Shown one piece after another: positions 1 to 14,000 of a DNA stretch of 64,000 nucleotides. The position numbers and the translations under genes are program-made. The notes below the pieces were generated by a model. The model did not search any database. It saw only the letters and a list, made by a program, of their open reading frames with translations, and was not told the origin of the DNA. The stretch is from Xylocopa sonorina. Its lineage: Eukaryota; Arthropoda; Insecta; Hymenoptera; Apidae. Position 1 is the stretch's first letter. The number at the start of each line of letters is the position of its first letter. The stretch covers positions 5,102,501 through 5,166,500 of the forward strand of contig NC_135197.1 in the NCBI RefSeq assembly GCF_050948175.1. The letters run 5' to 3'.

Positions 1-3000
1 CCTTCGTTGCGGCTGGTGTCTCGCGCGCCCCTTCGAACACCCCTTTCTCTTTCGTTCCGCGTTCGGGAACGGCCTGCGTTCCATTTAAACCCCTTTTCAG
101 CGCTGAGACGCTCGGTGCCATCCGCGCGCGTCAGCCGCTGTTTGCTTAACCTTGTTACGCTTCTCGACGCGCACCTCTTTCGACGGATTTTTTCAAAAAC
201 CTCTCCCCTTTTCCGAAACTTTAAGCGCGGTATTAAAAGTCGCGCGTGGCAGGAATAACTTTTTGGAGATTGGGAAGCTTTTCATGGAGAGGAAACGCTT
301 GGAGTATGGTTAATCGAGCCATTTAACCGTTTAGAGTACAGCGATTCCGTTGAAATCACGTAGCTGAACGTCTCCGCATAGCATCAGAAATGGTAATCTC
401 GCGACGAAGGCACCGCGCATCGGATTTTTTATAGGGAAGGAAAATAGAAGCGATTTGTTCGAAAAGGTATAACCGGTTTGGATCGTGATTCGAGACACGT
501 TGGTACGAATATCTTATTAGAATCCGATTTTCGAAGTCTTGCGTATAAAGACTTCGAAGAAGAAAGACTTGCGTTAAATCGTCACGCGTGTACCATACGT
601 GTTGTTCCCATACGATCGAAGCTAAGTGCAAAAAACGCGTCAAGCCACACTGCACCTGGTGGGATTATCATTATTATCACAGTGACGACTTAAACGCCTT
701 TGTAACACCCATCCACGAACATCGACGTGTTCAAAGTGTTAATTTCGCTGGCACACTGCCCCGTTTGAGCGCGGTCTGGGGGCCCTATCACCCTTGGAAC
801 TTACGCCATGGGGGCGACGCCTTTTGTTTCGTTTTCGACTGGCCTGTTTCCGACTCCCTTGGCCCCATGAATGGGGACAACCGCGCGGGAGGCATTGTGA
901 ATGGTAGATGAATGTGTTTTATGGGATGCTCTGGACACGACATCCACTGGGATGGGCGCGATAAAGAAGGGCGTCGATAAAGAGAGTTGATCCCCAAGAG
1001 ATGATAACGCGAGTCGAAAACACGAATAATGCTCCTCGACGCTGGAACGTCTGTTTATCCCACTTTATTCCCTCTCGCGTGCAATAATAATTATTTAAAG
1101 ACCTCTCCTCCCCGCGGCATCTCGAAACCAATTTACGAGCCGTGTCACTTTCAACATCCGTTCGAGTCGCTCGCGCAAACGGCTCGAATCGATCGTACCT
1201 CGAAGCTGGCCGAGGCACCGCTCGCTTTTCGACCGCGTCTGTTCGCCTCTAACCTCGAAAAGGCGCTACCATATACGTACCGGATTTATGATCCATCCGC
1301 CGTATCCCTTTCCGCTCGCGGGCGTTGCCTTTACGACGGCTACCAGTTTATACCCGCGTAAAATTCCCCGTTACACCGGCTGTATATCAGTCTAATTCGA
1401 TGTTACACCCTAAACGCGTCCCCCGGCTGACGCGTCCTTAGCCTAGGCAGACGGATTGCGGCGGATGCCAGCCAAACGGCTGGTAATATTCCCCTGGCGA
1501 AGCGTGTGCGTCGCTTGATCGACGGGATCGCGTCGATGTCCTGAGACGCAACCGGTCGGAAGATGCGTTTCGATAAGGGGGCGGCGATAACGCGTCGATC
1601 CAGATCGATATCCCAGGCCGACTTTGACGATCGATCAGGCGGGAAGACACGTTCACCCATTACCGTACCCGCTACCGAAATAACGCGTCGTCGAGAGCGC
1701 TCTGCCTGGAACAACCGAAATTTAGATCCTCAGCGTGTAATTTTGTAGCTGGAAAATTGGAGAAGTTGCGAACCGGTGAAATTACGTTATAATTGAATAT
1801 GTAACTCTCGTGACAATGTCTGAGGATCGCGGATGGATATTCCAGGTCGTGTCAATCAAATTCATTTTGCGTTTGGAGACGTTCTTCGCTGTTCTTAGAT
1901 GTCAGCGTCAGAATAATCCTGCAGGAGTGTTTAATGTGCAATCAGAAATAAAAGTATTGGTTCTATAATATGATTCCTCGGTTTGGCAGTTAATTCGAGC
2001 GGTCGAAGAAGCGCGAATTCGGGAGCGTGTATCGCGAGTGATAAGAAACACGCGTCGTGATCGATGTAATTGCGTTACGATCGAAAATATGAATCGTAAC
2101 AAAGTTTGCAAGTCGTAAGGTTCGTGGAAATCGAATGATTAACGCGTGATGTAATTTAAAGCTAGCCACGGTCATCGAGGGTCGCGTCAATCGTCATCAT
2201 TTGGTGACTAAGATCATTTACCACTAATGGGAGGGTCGCGAAAGGTTGGGGTCACTCTGCTCGTTTAGAAGATAATGATAATAGCTCGATACCATTAGAT
2301 AACCGTGTCGCAGCGCGTTATTCCAAAACCAGTGGCTCATAATCGTGGGAACTGCTGAAACGACTTCGCCATTTCTTAGCTCGGAATTTTTTCATCCCCC
2401 TGAAAAGGATGAAAAAGAAATAGAAATACGGAAGACGTTATCGACGCGGCCATGGAAATCTCGCGGCGCAATTGCCACGTTCGTGATTATTCCACTGGTG
2501 GAGCGTCGCGGCGCGGGCGTCGCGCGACGTGCCGAGGTTACGGAAAGATCCACGCGTCGGAGAGCGAGGAGGGAAAGTTTAAAGGAATCATCGAGAGCAG
2601 GGACCATGCGGGACTCCATCCACCCGAGGATTTCCTCGTCTCCGGAGATCCCCCTTTTTCGAAGCGGAACTTCGCAGTCTTTGCTTCGCGAAATTACCGC
2701 CAGTTCGCTAGAACCACCCTCTCCGCTCGATTTTAGGGTTTGTTTAAGGATGTTTTTCGGCATGGCCAACCGGGGAATTGAAATCCGTGCGCTCGATCGC
2801 GCGAGATCCTGTCGGAAACTTTGTTCGCGAACGCTGCGAGACAGTAAGTATTGGTAGAAGTTTCTCTTTCTCTCTCTTTTTTTTTTCGTCGCAACTTCTG
2901 ATTTAACTTGTAGAATATATAGAGGAGCTATCGAGGTGAACGCGAGGAAAAAGTTTCATTCGTAATTTGCGATCGTTACATAGTTTGTTTCTCGTCGAGG

Positions 3001-6000
3001 GTTATTTTAGGGATAGAAGAGGGTGAAAATTGTTAGCAACGATTACGGTGGGACGGCGTCTTTGCTTTCGGAAATTTTATGCAGTCCGGATCGTTGTCAA
3101 TTAAGCCGTGGCTCAAATATTGACGCGAGCGAAGTTATTTCGGGAAAATGTCAATTAATAAATTATGTAGGCATTAGGGTGAGAGACCCTCGTCAGGTGA
3201 ACCGTGAATTTCAGGACGGCATCGGCTTAGTGTCGAGTTATTGGCCTGTGAAGTGTTTTCTTCGGTTAGTAAAAGTTATTTAGGAAATTTCCATGGAGAA
3301 ACGCGAACTCCTTTGTCCAGAGAGGAGAGTTAATTTATCGTTCAAATATGAATTTCTTCAACCAGACAAGAAATCCTCGTTTTTTAAATACAATATTCAC
3401 GGTATTTGCATAAAATGAAGAAGCTTTCCCCTCTTATAAAATTTCCTGGGGATATTAACTGAATTAAATCAGTGGAACTATTTAAATTCTCGGTCGTTAA
3501 GCGTGGACATATTTCTGCTTCTCTCGCAGAGTAGATTTTTTCACTTAAGGGCAAAGTTGTTTAAATTATTTTGTTAATCGTTCGCCTCTAGTCGCGCCAC
3601 TCTTGTTCCGTGTATTTTTAATTCAAGATCCATCGGTTCATCGCTTCTCGAAGCATCCACTTTCCGGTATGGTTTATACCTTTCAGCCCCATCGGCAACC
3701 CTTTCCTAATGAACCATGAATTTCAGGTTAACGTCCACAACGACTACCGTCTCTCGTTAACGTGTTAATTATTTTTACATTCCACGAGCCTCCCCCTCGC
3801 AAGTAAACTTCTCCGTCGACCTCTGCAGCCACCAATTTCCTGCACTTCCCTTTCTTCGACTCCAAACAAATAAAATCCGAGATACAAATTTCTTCCGCAA
3901 CGGAACTCTATAATTACATGAAACGTTCAGCCCTCCAATGGCAGCCGACAAATTATCCGAACGTTGTCTAACTCCGAACAAACATTCCTCCGCGCGCTTA
4001 ACGATGGCAGCCGAAAATCCTAAAACAACACCCGTCTAAAGACGCTGGGAGCCCCTGACCTAGATGAACCACATTCACCGAGCACCGAGTTTCCCTCCTT
4101 CGAGAGAGAGGCGGCAACGTTCCAATTCCAATCCGATGGTCCCTTGGTGGAGGATGAAATTTATCAATTTAGACGTTCCTTCGACTGCATCAGCATCGGG
4201 AACAATGGGGCCGGGTCCACGTAGGGGTTGGGGGTCTGAACGCGGAAGGCGACGTAACAGAATTAACATAGTCGATTCAAGGAGCGCGGGCACGAGGATG
4301 TCCCACTTTCATTATCCACGATTCAGGATGGCTCGGGGCTATATCTCGGAAGCTGTATGGAATATCATATTCATACGGAAGAGGAGCCGGAATTCGTATC
4401 GAGGAACGATATCCCTTCGTTTCCTCCGCCGGGGGCGACCGTCTGCCATCTTCGGAATTTCTCCGGTTCCGTTCGCTTTAATAGTTTTATTATTTTAATG
4501 ACTCGTCTGGCAAGATGCCTCCGCTCGCAATTCTGACGTACCCCAACCCTGGCCCTTCCCGTTCACCCTCTGTACTCGCTCGAAATTTGATTTGGAATCG
4601 TTGCCCGGGGAACGGTGAAACGTTCCTTTTCCTGTCGCAGTCCCATCATCCGTGTCGCTGGCCTGCATTTCTTTCCGCGCACGGAACTCGCTCCTATGAT
4701 CGTTCCCTTTTAATGGAACCTGGCAAGCTGCCTCGCCCTGGCGCTGCGTATAATCAGCCTCGCCTCGTATGAATTTGATTTGGGTAACGCCCGACTCCCA
4801 CTGCCACCGGTTGCCACGGTCCGTTCGTGTTCTACGATTAGTCGATTTTATGATCGCCTCGTTTGAATTGGCGATTAAAGCGGAGGGAGCATTAGGGTGT
4901 AATTAACTCGATGAACGGTGATTGAGGTTATACGGTTGATACGCTCGACGGAGGCGGTTAGACGTAGCGAGATCGAATTATGGGACGCTTGTTTCGCTTT
5001 TGTCCATTTACGCAGCGAGAGGTAAGGGTTCTCCGGTTAGCTTAAAATACGGATAACAATAAACACGACGCCCTTTATATTTATTCCTTTGTTATTTTAT
5101 AGGATTTGACGGGGTATTACCGTGAAAATCCGACGGAAGCGCCAAGAACAATTCCGTTAATCACCAGTTAAGCGCTTTCGTGGCGTTTAAATAACTCCGT
5201 CCGTTTATTCGCGTCGTTCAATCCGATTTATCGTTATTACTTTAAAATCCTCTTATTTACACACTGCGTCGAGCACGCAGCTGTGAAAGCCTTCAGATCT
5301 CTCGCTTCGATATCGGCGCGCTCTCCTTTTATCTTCCACTTGATTAATCGAGCTCGATTGAATTTTACAAACGCTCCAAATTGTAACGCCACGCGATCGC
5401 CCCCTTCCCTCCCGCCCCCAATTATTTCGTCACGTCCTCCGCGAGAAACCCTCGAATAACTCGAAAGGAGCCATCAATCACGATGCAGCGGGGAATCGAG
5501 CCGACGCGGAACAGACACACATCGCTCGTCCTTTCCACCGAGCGAGCAGAAGCAATCTATAAAGCGTCGACCAGCTTTGTCTCCGCGTTCACGGGACGGT
5601 TTAATTGGTACATCGAGCGTTTCTTCCCGTGCCTGTTCCCGGCGAGGACACCGCCGGAAGAAGCCAGCCGTCGTCCGCGACACCCCTTTTTCTTCGCCTG
5701 CGTCCTCTTGCGCACCGTGCCAATTATCGACCGATACCACTCGAGTCGCGACCGTTTTCCGCGTTTTTGCCGCTGCTTCGTCCGATACGAAACCCTTTCG
5801 TGCTCTGTGTCTCTTTTTTCTCATTTTTTTTTTCATCGAAACCCACGTTTCCGTGGAACGTCGCCTTCACACCGGTAATTAAATGATCGTCTAAATTTCA
5901 GCCATTCTCCCCTGGTCCTTCCGGAAGGATTGGATTTCGTATTATACGGATTGCTGTTACATCGACGGAAAGTTGTTGCGTTCGAATTACCTCGTTTTTC

Positions 6001-8400
6001 TCGATCGATGGAAAGATCGATCAGGGAAAGAGTTCGCGAATCCGCTGTAAATGGCACGCTGACGTTCCGCGAAGCAAATTAAGGCAACGCGTATTTTCCG
6101 TTTCCTCTCGGTTTTTCAATTTTTATCCGACCGCCGTTCCGCGGGGATTCGAATTACACGATCGAGGACGCGTAATCTGCTAGCAACGAGTGCGAGCTAT
6201 CACGATGAAAATTAATTCACGGCAATTCACCGGAGATCCTCTGATCCCCCTGATCAAACAATCCCGCGGAATATTGTGAATTTCGAGCAATGATTTGACA
6301 AAAAAAAAACGGGGTGAAAAAAAACAGGCGAGAGGCAAACTCGCTTCCGCGAGAAACGCAGGAATTTTTAGCAAATTGGTAAATACCAGCCGTCACTATA
6401 ACGTGGCGAATTCCGCGCACATTGTCAGTGTTCGTCTCTTCATTTTATCACCAAATCCACTCTAAGCTATTTAATTACCTCTGAATACAAAAACAAAAAT
6501 AATATTATAAAAAAAAAAGAGCAGAATAACCATTCTGTCATTTATCCAATAGATCCATCATTCATCTCTCAGTTAGGACAATCAACGATAAAAAGGGACC
6601 AAAACCGTCGAATATTTTCCCATCATAACTCACTGACAAAATTACAATTTTTTGTTTTCCACCCCCGTGCCTCTCGCTCTATTTTTATCCCCCCTCGAAT
6701 TTCTCCCTTCATCTTGTTTTCGTCAACCTCCCTTCTGCACCCCATGGCTCCCAGCTCGGCCAGATTACATGCACCCACGGCGCACCTGTACCCGGGGAAA
6801 TCAATAACCGCGAAAATTCCCATCATTCCGGGCCATTTGAGCCGTAGATTGTGCGAGTCCGCGGGATTCCAGTTCGATTTTCCGCATGGCCGTGCTTACG
6901 ATGGAATTTTTGGCCGGGTACCACCTCCGCCCGCAAGGACCTCGCGCGTCGGGTACGCGTCGAGACGCGGCACATCTGTGATGGAACGCGCGACATTCTC
7001 CATCGCGAGCGGTTTTTCATCTCTGCATCCTCGAGGACGTTCCTCGATCATTTGACGAGCGATCGCGTATGAACATCGCTCGAGTCCACAGAGGGATTCG
7101 AGGACAGAGAACGCGGAAAATGTCGGCTCTGGGTTAGTTAGCCACTGCTATCGCTTTCTTGCGCGCACGTTTTTCACGTCACGCTGGTTACTCGCGGTTT
7201 CCGTAGTCGAGCGAGCATGTGGGCGGATTTCTTGCGGGTAAATGCAGATGTACGTTGGCCGGGCCGTTTGCTTTTCCTCCTGGTCGAATCAGCGAAACGG
7301 TAATTGGGGCCAACGGGTAGAACAAACGAGGGCTTTGGAGTGGAGAATTTGTTTAGCGAAACTTTTCGACGATTAGCCGGGGATACATATATCCTGCTGA
7401 AGGTTGGGGGCTCGTCGAGGGTGCGGCCGGTTTTTCGCATCTTTCGGACGTTTGCGGGCTAGTCTTGTTGATTCTGCGAACGATTCTGGGGATAAACTCT
7501 GTGTGCTTTCGCGGCCGTGTTTAAGCTGGCCACGGTCAAGTCGACCGTGATTAGACGGATGCGCGTTACGGTGAAATTCGGTTCCGAGCGAGTGTGACTT
7601 GTGGATGGGAAACGTCCAGGCGTAATGACCGTGTCGAGGAGAATCGGGAATTCGTCTGATGTCGGAAGACGGTATGCGAACAAATTTATTTAATGTAACC
7701 GCAGTTTATATTTCATTAAAAACTCGCACCCTATTTCACCCCTCGTTCCTTTCGATACCCAATTTCCTCGACCCACCTACCAGCGGTGTACACCGCGATA
7801 ACTCTAAATCTCGTTCTTCGAGGTATTAATCCGCAGGGGAAACATTTTTCCCGGTGTTATCGGGTTTTCCAAGCGGGCTGTTCAAACACACCGGCCGTCT
7901 ATACGTGCTCGTCTATACAAAACGCTTTAGTTCGCCAGGCTTTTCGAAAACAACGAAATACAGAATCGCGTGCAACGAAAGCCAAAAAAAAAAGGAAAAA
8001 AAGAGAAAGAAAGGGAGAGGAAACGAAAAAAACGTGGACGCGAAATCAACACAGAGAGGCGGTCCTGAAACGAACGCAGAACGAAAGCGAAGACGCTCGG
8101 CTCGCGGCGCGGCAGCGTGTCGCGGATTAAAAACCGATCAGCCGGCTAACAATGGGGAGTACAATGCCGCGAGTACAAACGGACACGAAACGCGGGGCGA
8201 CGAATGCATTTACACGCTCGCTACCTGCGCTACGCGTGTCCGCTGCAGCGTAAAGCCGTGGTAACGCCTGCTGGCGTTAATACGACGCCAGCGTGTCCAG
8301 AGGAACGGATGACGGGGCGGGTAAGGAGGGAGGAGAGCAAAAACAAAAAAAAAACAAAAGAACGAACGAAAAATTTTTGTAATCCGAACACAACGCGGCG
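1..8400. other. Noncoding DNA, no gene recognised
   Basis: CpG-rich DNA with no recognisable exon on either strand. Open frames of 60-170 codons occur but are rich in Arg, Ser and Pro, overlap on both strands and show no domain. AT-richer patches lie around 3,290-3,600 and 6,430-6,660. An A/G-rich stretch with runs of A lies around 7,980-8,040. If the plexin gene begins upstream of this window, this is intron; otherwise it may be intergenic. Confidence 0.6.
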
Positions 8401-9330
8401 TGATACACGCCGTACATGCATATCGACCGTCTCGTCCCGTTTTTTCCACGCTCGACTCAATCCGAGCGAAGATACTCGATAACCGAGTGGAGCAATTTCA
8501 GGGTTAACTCACCCCCTCCGCCCGCGTCGAATCCCGTTCACCCTTCCGTCGTTCCTCCACTGTTCCACGGTCCCATCTCGACCCTCATCCCCCTCTTCGT
8601 TCTCCTCTCCTCTTTCAACCCTTTGGCCGCGCGCACGCTTTTTCATCGGGCCGTGGATGCGTCCTGGCATCGGCCGCTCTCTCAGCTCTCCGGATGGAGC
8701 TCCGCGCGGGCGTGTGCGCCGCTTCGTTTTACAGCGGCGTGCACACGTAACCGGCGCTCTCGGTTTCCCTCCCACCCCCGTTTCCGCGTCCGTTTTCTCG
8801 GTGTTCTGCAGCTGAATGAACGGTAGCCGGAGAGACGAGCAAAAGTGGATGGAAAGCGACAGCGTAGGGAGGAGGGTGGGGTGGAAGAGGACCGGGTTGC
8901 TGGTAAATAGTCACGTTGCGGTTAATTTCGAGCCACGTTCACTTCTTTCTCCCTTTTCCACTCCACGTCGAGCCTCTTCTCTTCGTTGCCCCGTGCTATA
9001 TTTATCTCTATCCACGTTTCCTTTCCCCTCTGTGTCCGCCCCTCTCTGTCTGCTCCACGCGTATCAGTCGTGCGCCCTCATCCCCCGTTACCGCGCGATA
9101 TTTCCGTCTCCCTCGTTCTCTACACTCTCCCCAACCGCTCCTTTCCACTAGTTTCTCTAACCGTCGGTAGATGCATCCCTTGTTCTTTCCTCTTTCAGCC
9201 TCCTTTCCATCAACCGCGCTCGCACTCTCTCTCTCTCTCTTTCTCTCCGTCCTCTCGTTCGTTCGTTTTCATTTTCGCATCTGCGCGCGCGCTCCGCGTC
9301 TGTCTCCTGCCCGGTGATTTAATGGCCGGA
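8400..9330. other. Pyrimidine-rich block, no gene recognised
   Basis: The + strand is strongly enriched in C and T, notably 8,500-8,620 and 8,930-9,290, ending near a (CT)8 run at 9,225-9,240. The long frames here (up to 177 codons) are Ser/Pro/Phe/Arg-rich translations of this composition and have no domain. It could be a promoter-like or nucleosome-poor stretch, but no start site can be fixed. Confidence 0.55.
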
Positions 9331-10258
9331 AGCGTAATTACTTATGGCGACGTGCATCAGATAAGAGGAGGCCGCGTGGCTCGCAGTCTCGCTGGGAGAA
9401 AGACAGAGGGTGGGGTAACGGAAGACTCGCATGCGGGGCATAGTTTCGATACGAGGACGCGCTCGTACGCGCGCGAGCTGGCTCCGCGCATTCGAAGCGG
9501 GTGGTGGGACCGTTGTTAACCAACGGGACGGGACACTGATCGATCGATTATCGCTGGAATCGAATCGAGCACCCTGCGACCAGAGGACTGACCGCACGGG
9601 GACAATGGTGCGAACAAGGGCGCGACTCGACCAGCGTCGATTCGCATCCCCTTGATGTATCTTAGGAAAATTAGTGGGAGGAGAATCGCAGGGCGATGCT
9701 TTTCCGGTGGAACGATCGTTCAGCGACGGAAATTGCTCGATCGTGCTGCGATTCAATCTTTTAGCGGACTTTTCGCGACGCTTTCGTCTATGAGTTCCTC
9801 GTGGCTGACGTGTATGGGACTATTCTACTGCAGCCGATACTTTTAGGAGACGCGTTATTGCGTCGCGAGATGCGCGGCGGATGGTTTCTTTTTGATTCGT
9901 GAGAGAGTAAAATAAGTCGATCCACGACAAATCTTTGCGATGAGATAAAGATTTATAATAGCGTGGATTATTAATTTCGTGGAGCCAATATTCTCGTTTC
10001 TTAGCGCGAACAAAATTCTGATAAAAGTATACATTGTTAACGTGTAGAGAGACTGCGCGAATAGAATTCCAAGATTGGGTTAGCGAGAAACGTGTGACCT
10101 GAGCTTATGGCCTGATTTATATATAAGGAGGAAAGTTTTAGGATCGACTGCCAAGTTTATCGAGGCACGATATGCTCTCTTGGATCGTCTCCGTTCAATA
10201 GTGCAGTAGTACGACCGACAGTTTTTTGGGTTCTGTTGCTCTAGGGAGAAAATACATG

Positions 10259-10500
10259 CAGCTGGCCTCCGTCTTTATTACCAGCTGTGCAGGTGAAATA
10301 GTCGTATACTTACATGCTTGCGCAAGCATGAATGAAAGCGCACATTCGAGCGTACGGCGCATCAAATGATTCAACTGGTTACCTTGTCCCGCGTTCCATT
10401 ATGAATCGAAAGGAACGCGCGTGAAACGTCGACTTTCTAGTTAATTACCGTTCGTGGTCCGAGCGATGTAAAGCGAATTGAAAATCGGAGCTTGCGCAAT
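10259..10500. promoter_or_regulatory. Candidate enhancer: E-box and C/EBP palindrome cluster
   Basis: Three E-boxes (CAGCTG at 10,259 and 10,282; CAGGTG at 10,290) lie just before an 18-bp perfect palindrome, CATGCTTGCGCAAGCATG, at 10,313-10,330. Its centre TTGCGCAA is the palindromic C/EBP-type core. A second TTGCGCAA is at 10,492-10,499. Binding of bHLH and C/EBP factors is inferred from motif knowledge alone. Confidence 0.35.
10313..10330. repeat. 18-bp perfect palindrome
   Basis: CATGCTTGCGCAAGCATG equals its own reverse complement. It could be a dimeric transcription factor site or a short cruciform. Confidence 0.9.
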
Positions 10501-11030
10501 TTCACGATACGCAGCGGAATATCCACAGGGAAATTGCCTTTTCGTTTTCCTTTCAACGTCGCCCGTTGTGTACTCTTCGTTGCGTACTTGGCGCAAGTTG
10601 GCTGTTAAAACACCGGTTAAAAGTACGTCCGGCTATCGGCTGTAGAGATTTTCGCGAACTTCTAATTAACGGTGGCCAAGTTCTTGTTCTATAAATTCCG
10701 TCGGCTAGCAGACAATCGTCAGCTGAATCGATAAACCGGCATCGAACCTCGCCCCCTCCGGCGTCCTATTATTATACCCGGCTCCCAGCGAATCGCGCTC
10801 GATTAAAAAAGGGAAGCCACTCGAACGTGGAAATTCAGATCAAAGCATTAGCGGAATGAAAATATCGACGCGTGCATCGCCCCTTGAAACCCCCTATCCT
10901 CTTCTACCGCCGTCGATCTCCCGATGGCAGGCCTCGATTCGACCGATTATCGCGCGATCCAAATGAGATCCTTCTACGTACATATTCCGTGGATCTGATT
11001 TATCGACAGTCGTAGAATCTCCGACTTTTA

Positions 11031-11091
11031 TTTTTTTTTCTCTCTTTCCCTCTTTCTCTCTCTCTCTTTCTCTCGCTCGCTCGCTTTCTCC
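11031..11091. repeat. CT-rich microsatellite
   Basis: A run of T is followed by imperfect CT/TTTC repeats and a short CTCG repeat, all pyrimidine-rich on the + strand. Confidence 0.85.
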
Positions 11092-14000
11092 TCGCACATT
11101 TCCCTCGCGGCGCGGTTCGATATTGTCGCCTGGTATTCCGGATGCGTTTTTACGTATCGATGGCCACCGTCGGCGGTGTAATTTGGGTGGAAAGCACGGA
11201 GAACGATATTCGTTTTATGGTCGCGCGAGCGGCGAACGGAAAGTTCGTTCGGGGATATTTTCGATGCATCGCCCGGCTCGATCGGCCGGAGCGAATAATT
11301 CCGGCGAGCGGGTAACGCGGAATTGTGACGCCGGAAAAAACCCGTTTCTGTTTGTTCCCCGTTTCAGCTTAATATTTAGTGTTTTATTTACAATACGGCC
11401 GATGAAATACAGCGGGTAAAATAAGTGAAGGGTAAAAACGGCTGCACGAACTTGCGTGTATCTTTTTTATACATTCTCTTCTCTTTTCTCTCTTTTTTCA
11501 TCGAGCAACGGAGGAGCAGAACGCTCGAGTTAAATTCATTGCGCTGGTGATTATACGATCGAACTCGTACTCGTCGCGTCGATGCGGCGCGTATTTCGGA
11601 AGCGTAATAATTTTTCATAATCGAAAGGTTCGCTGGGATATCCGTTCCGCGCGCTGCAATCAAACTGAACAGCGAGAGCACCGATTAAAATACACCGGGT
11701 GTTCTCTATCCGTACGACTGCACATCAGACGAAGTTTAATCAAGTCACCGGCCGCGACTGAATCACCAGTCGGCGAATCAAATTTAACGCGAGCAAATTT
11801 TCAACGCTTGACCCGCGGAAATTCTCGAAATCGCATTGAATTACCATACGTAATTTAAAACTTCGCCCCGCCGTTTGCTGGTCCACGCATCGGGCCCGGG
11901 CGAAACGGCACAAATGTCACGCGGGTCCCGCGCGCGAGCCCAGGTATCATCGTCCCTCTTTTGGGAGTGCATCAAATTTGCATCATCGTTCGCTCGTTGC
12001 CGCGCATCATTTCATCTAACGAAGTATCCTTATTTCACGTTAAACCTCCCGTTTATCATATTCAACGGACGCTCTCTGTCGCCAACTCGCCAACAACTTC
12101 ACTGTTCCTTCTCCGACAAGCTGTGCGCAACGCGCTAATTCGCGCGACGCGTGAATTCCGGTTGCGCTGGGTCGTTAGCAACAAGTATCCGAAAGATAAA
12201 TGGTCCGCGGCAGGTAATTACAGGCCATTGAAACGTCTCGCGTCCTTAATATTTGTCGGAAACACTTTTCTGCCGATAAATTCGCGCGGATTAAAAGGGT
12301 TCGCGACAGGAACACGAGGTGTAACGATCCCCGGGACAAGATACCGTCGGGGGTAGCGCCGCGATACGGGCTCGTGGAAGTTGGATCGCGTTGATTAATC
12401 GCGTTAAGTCGGTCGAGCGGCGGGGCGAGCAACGTCCGCTGTCAAATTCGCGGCGTCGAACTCTCGTCTTTATTACGGTTTTATCAGCGACTGGCCAGTG
12501 TCCGAGCGGCGAGTTTTGTAATTCCACGTCCGGCTATATTTACCGGCGCGTCGATAACGCGGCGGAGTAATGGAAACAGCGTACGGGAAGGGGGATGAAG
12601 GCTCGAGAGGGGCGGCAGGGTATCTGGTTTGTGAGAGATGAAATTGCCGATGGAACGAATTTATTCGACAAATTGATGGAACCGAACTGACGGTTATTCC
12701 AGCGTCCATTTCACTGTTAGCCTTCGCTGCCGGCGTGTATCCTCGCGTCTGACAAACGCGCCAGCGGCTCTTCGTAATTTCGCCTGAAAGCCCGTGCCTA
12801 CGATGTGCTTGGCCCTCGCCGTGTGCATTTGCATCGCGCGACCACGAATATCCGCCTCGCATCTCGAGGATAAGCTATCGATCTCGCGGAAAAATTACGC
12901 CTGATCGACGAAACGAGCGGACTTGGCGGTCGCTTTCAAGTCCAGACGATGGGATCGATCGCGGATTTTGAGGCTACTCCAAAAGTGATCGCGACTCAAC
13001 GATGACTCTCCGTTCGTTTTTCAGAATTGCTACTACAGAGTTACTCGAATTAGGATCATTGGTCGTTATTTGCTGCTTCGTTTTCCACAGCGACCATATT
13101 CAAGTTCAAGCTACTCAGCCATTCAGTCGCGCCTCGAAGACCGTGTTTCCTAAAATTTCCATGATACAGCTGGTTGAATCTTTGATCTCGTTTCCCGGGG
13201 TTTCATCTCGTTTCCAGTTCTTACTGAATATTTCTGGCATGAATTCGACGGCATTATCAACACCTTTACAGTTGATCTTCTCGAGCCTCGTAGACGACTG
13301 TGCTTGGAAAACGCAGAGTTACCCACTGCGCTGTACCCAAAGACGCTTTCATAATTAAATCCGGGAATTCAAACTACACGTGTACCTGCAAAAAATTCGC
13401 GAACACCTCGTATCTTTAATTTAACATTTACCCGTGTGTCTATTAATTAAACCGACATATACAAACTTTTCTATCATTCAACTGTATCGAATGAACAATA
13501 TTTTCAATACGATCTTTTCGTACCCTCAGAAACCTTCCAAGCCGAAAGAGAACAGACGCGACGTCACTCAAGATCAGACATCAAAGCCTTCGAACGCAAT
13601 CACCATACCCAAACATCGTACCCTCCGAAAAAAACCTTCACAGAACAATTCCTGCAAATCCTATCGAGTATCCAGAGACCATCCGCCGAAGTAGTCTGCC
13701 TCCCGTTTTCTGGCTGCAGGAAATTTTCGATCAGCCACCTGGGTAACGTTGATTCTTCCCCGTGTGCTCGCGATAGAAGAACGCAGAGAGAGAGAAAGAG
13801 GGGCTGAAAGAAGACGATGGAGTGGAGCTGGAGGGTAGGTTAAGCCGGGTTTATAAGCCACGGGTGGCTCGTCGGTAGGCCGCCTTTATGTTCCGCGTCC
13901 CTTATTCTCGAACGGTGGCGCGGAGAAAGAAAAGTACTCTTTCATCCCCCTCCAAGCGTAACTGCGGCTAGTCGCGCGTTTCACCAACGACGATAATGAT

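Noticed and set aside
8..19. Codons reading Cys-Gly-Trp-Cys, as in plexin PSI domains
   Set aside because: PSI follows the Sema domain, so in a + strand gene it should lie downstream of 43 kb, not upstream. The flanking residues do not fit PSI.
2345..2857. 170-codon frame ending beside a GTAAGT donor-like site at 2,844
   Set aside because: Arg/Ser-rich, with an equally open minus strand and no domain. A single GTAAGT is expected by chance at this scale.
8270..8292. Hairpin GCTGGCGT / ACGCCAGC with a 7-nt loop
   Set aside because: An 8-bp stem is expected by chance several times in 64 kb. There is no conserved context.
10120..10127. TATATAAG, TATA-box-like
   Set aside because: No initiator or exon is identifiable downstream, and it lies in AT-rich DNA where such strings are common.
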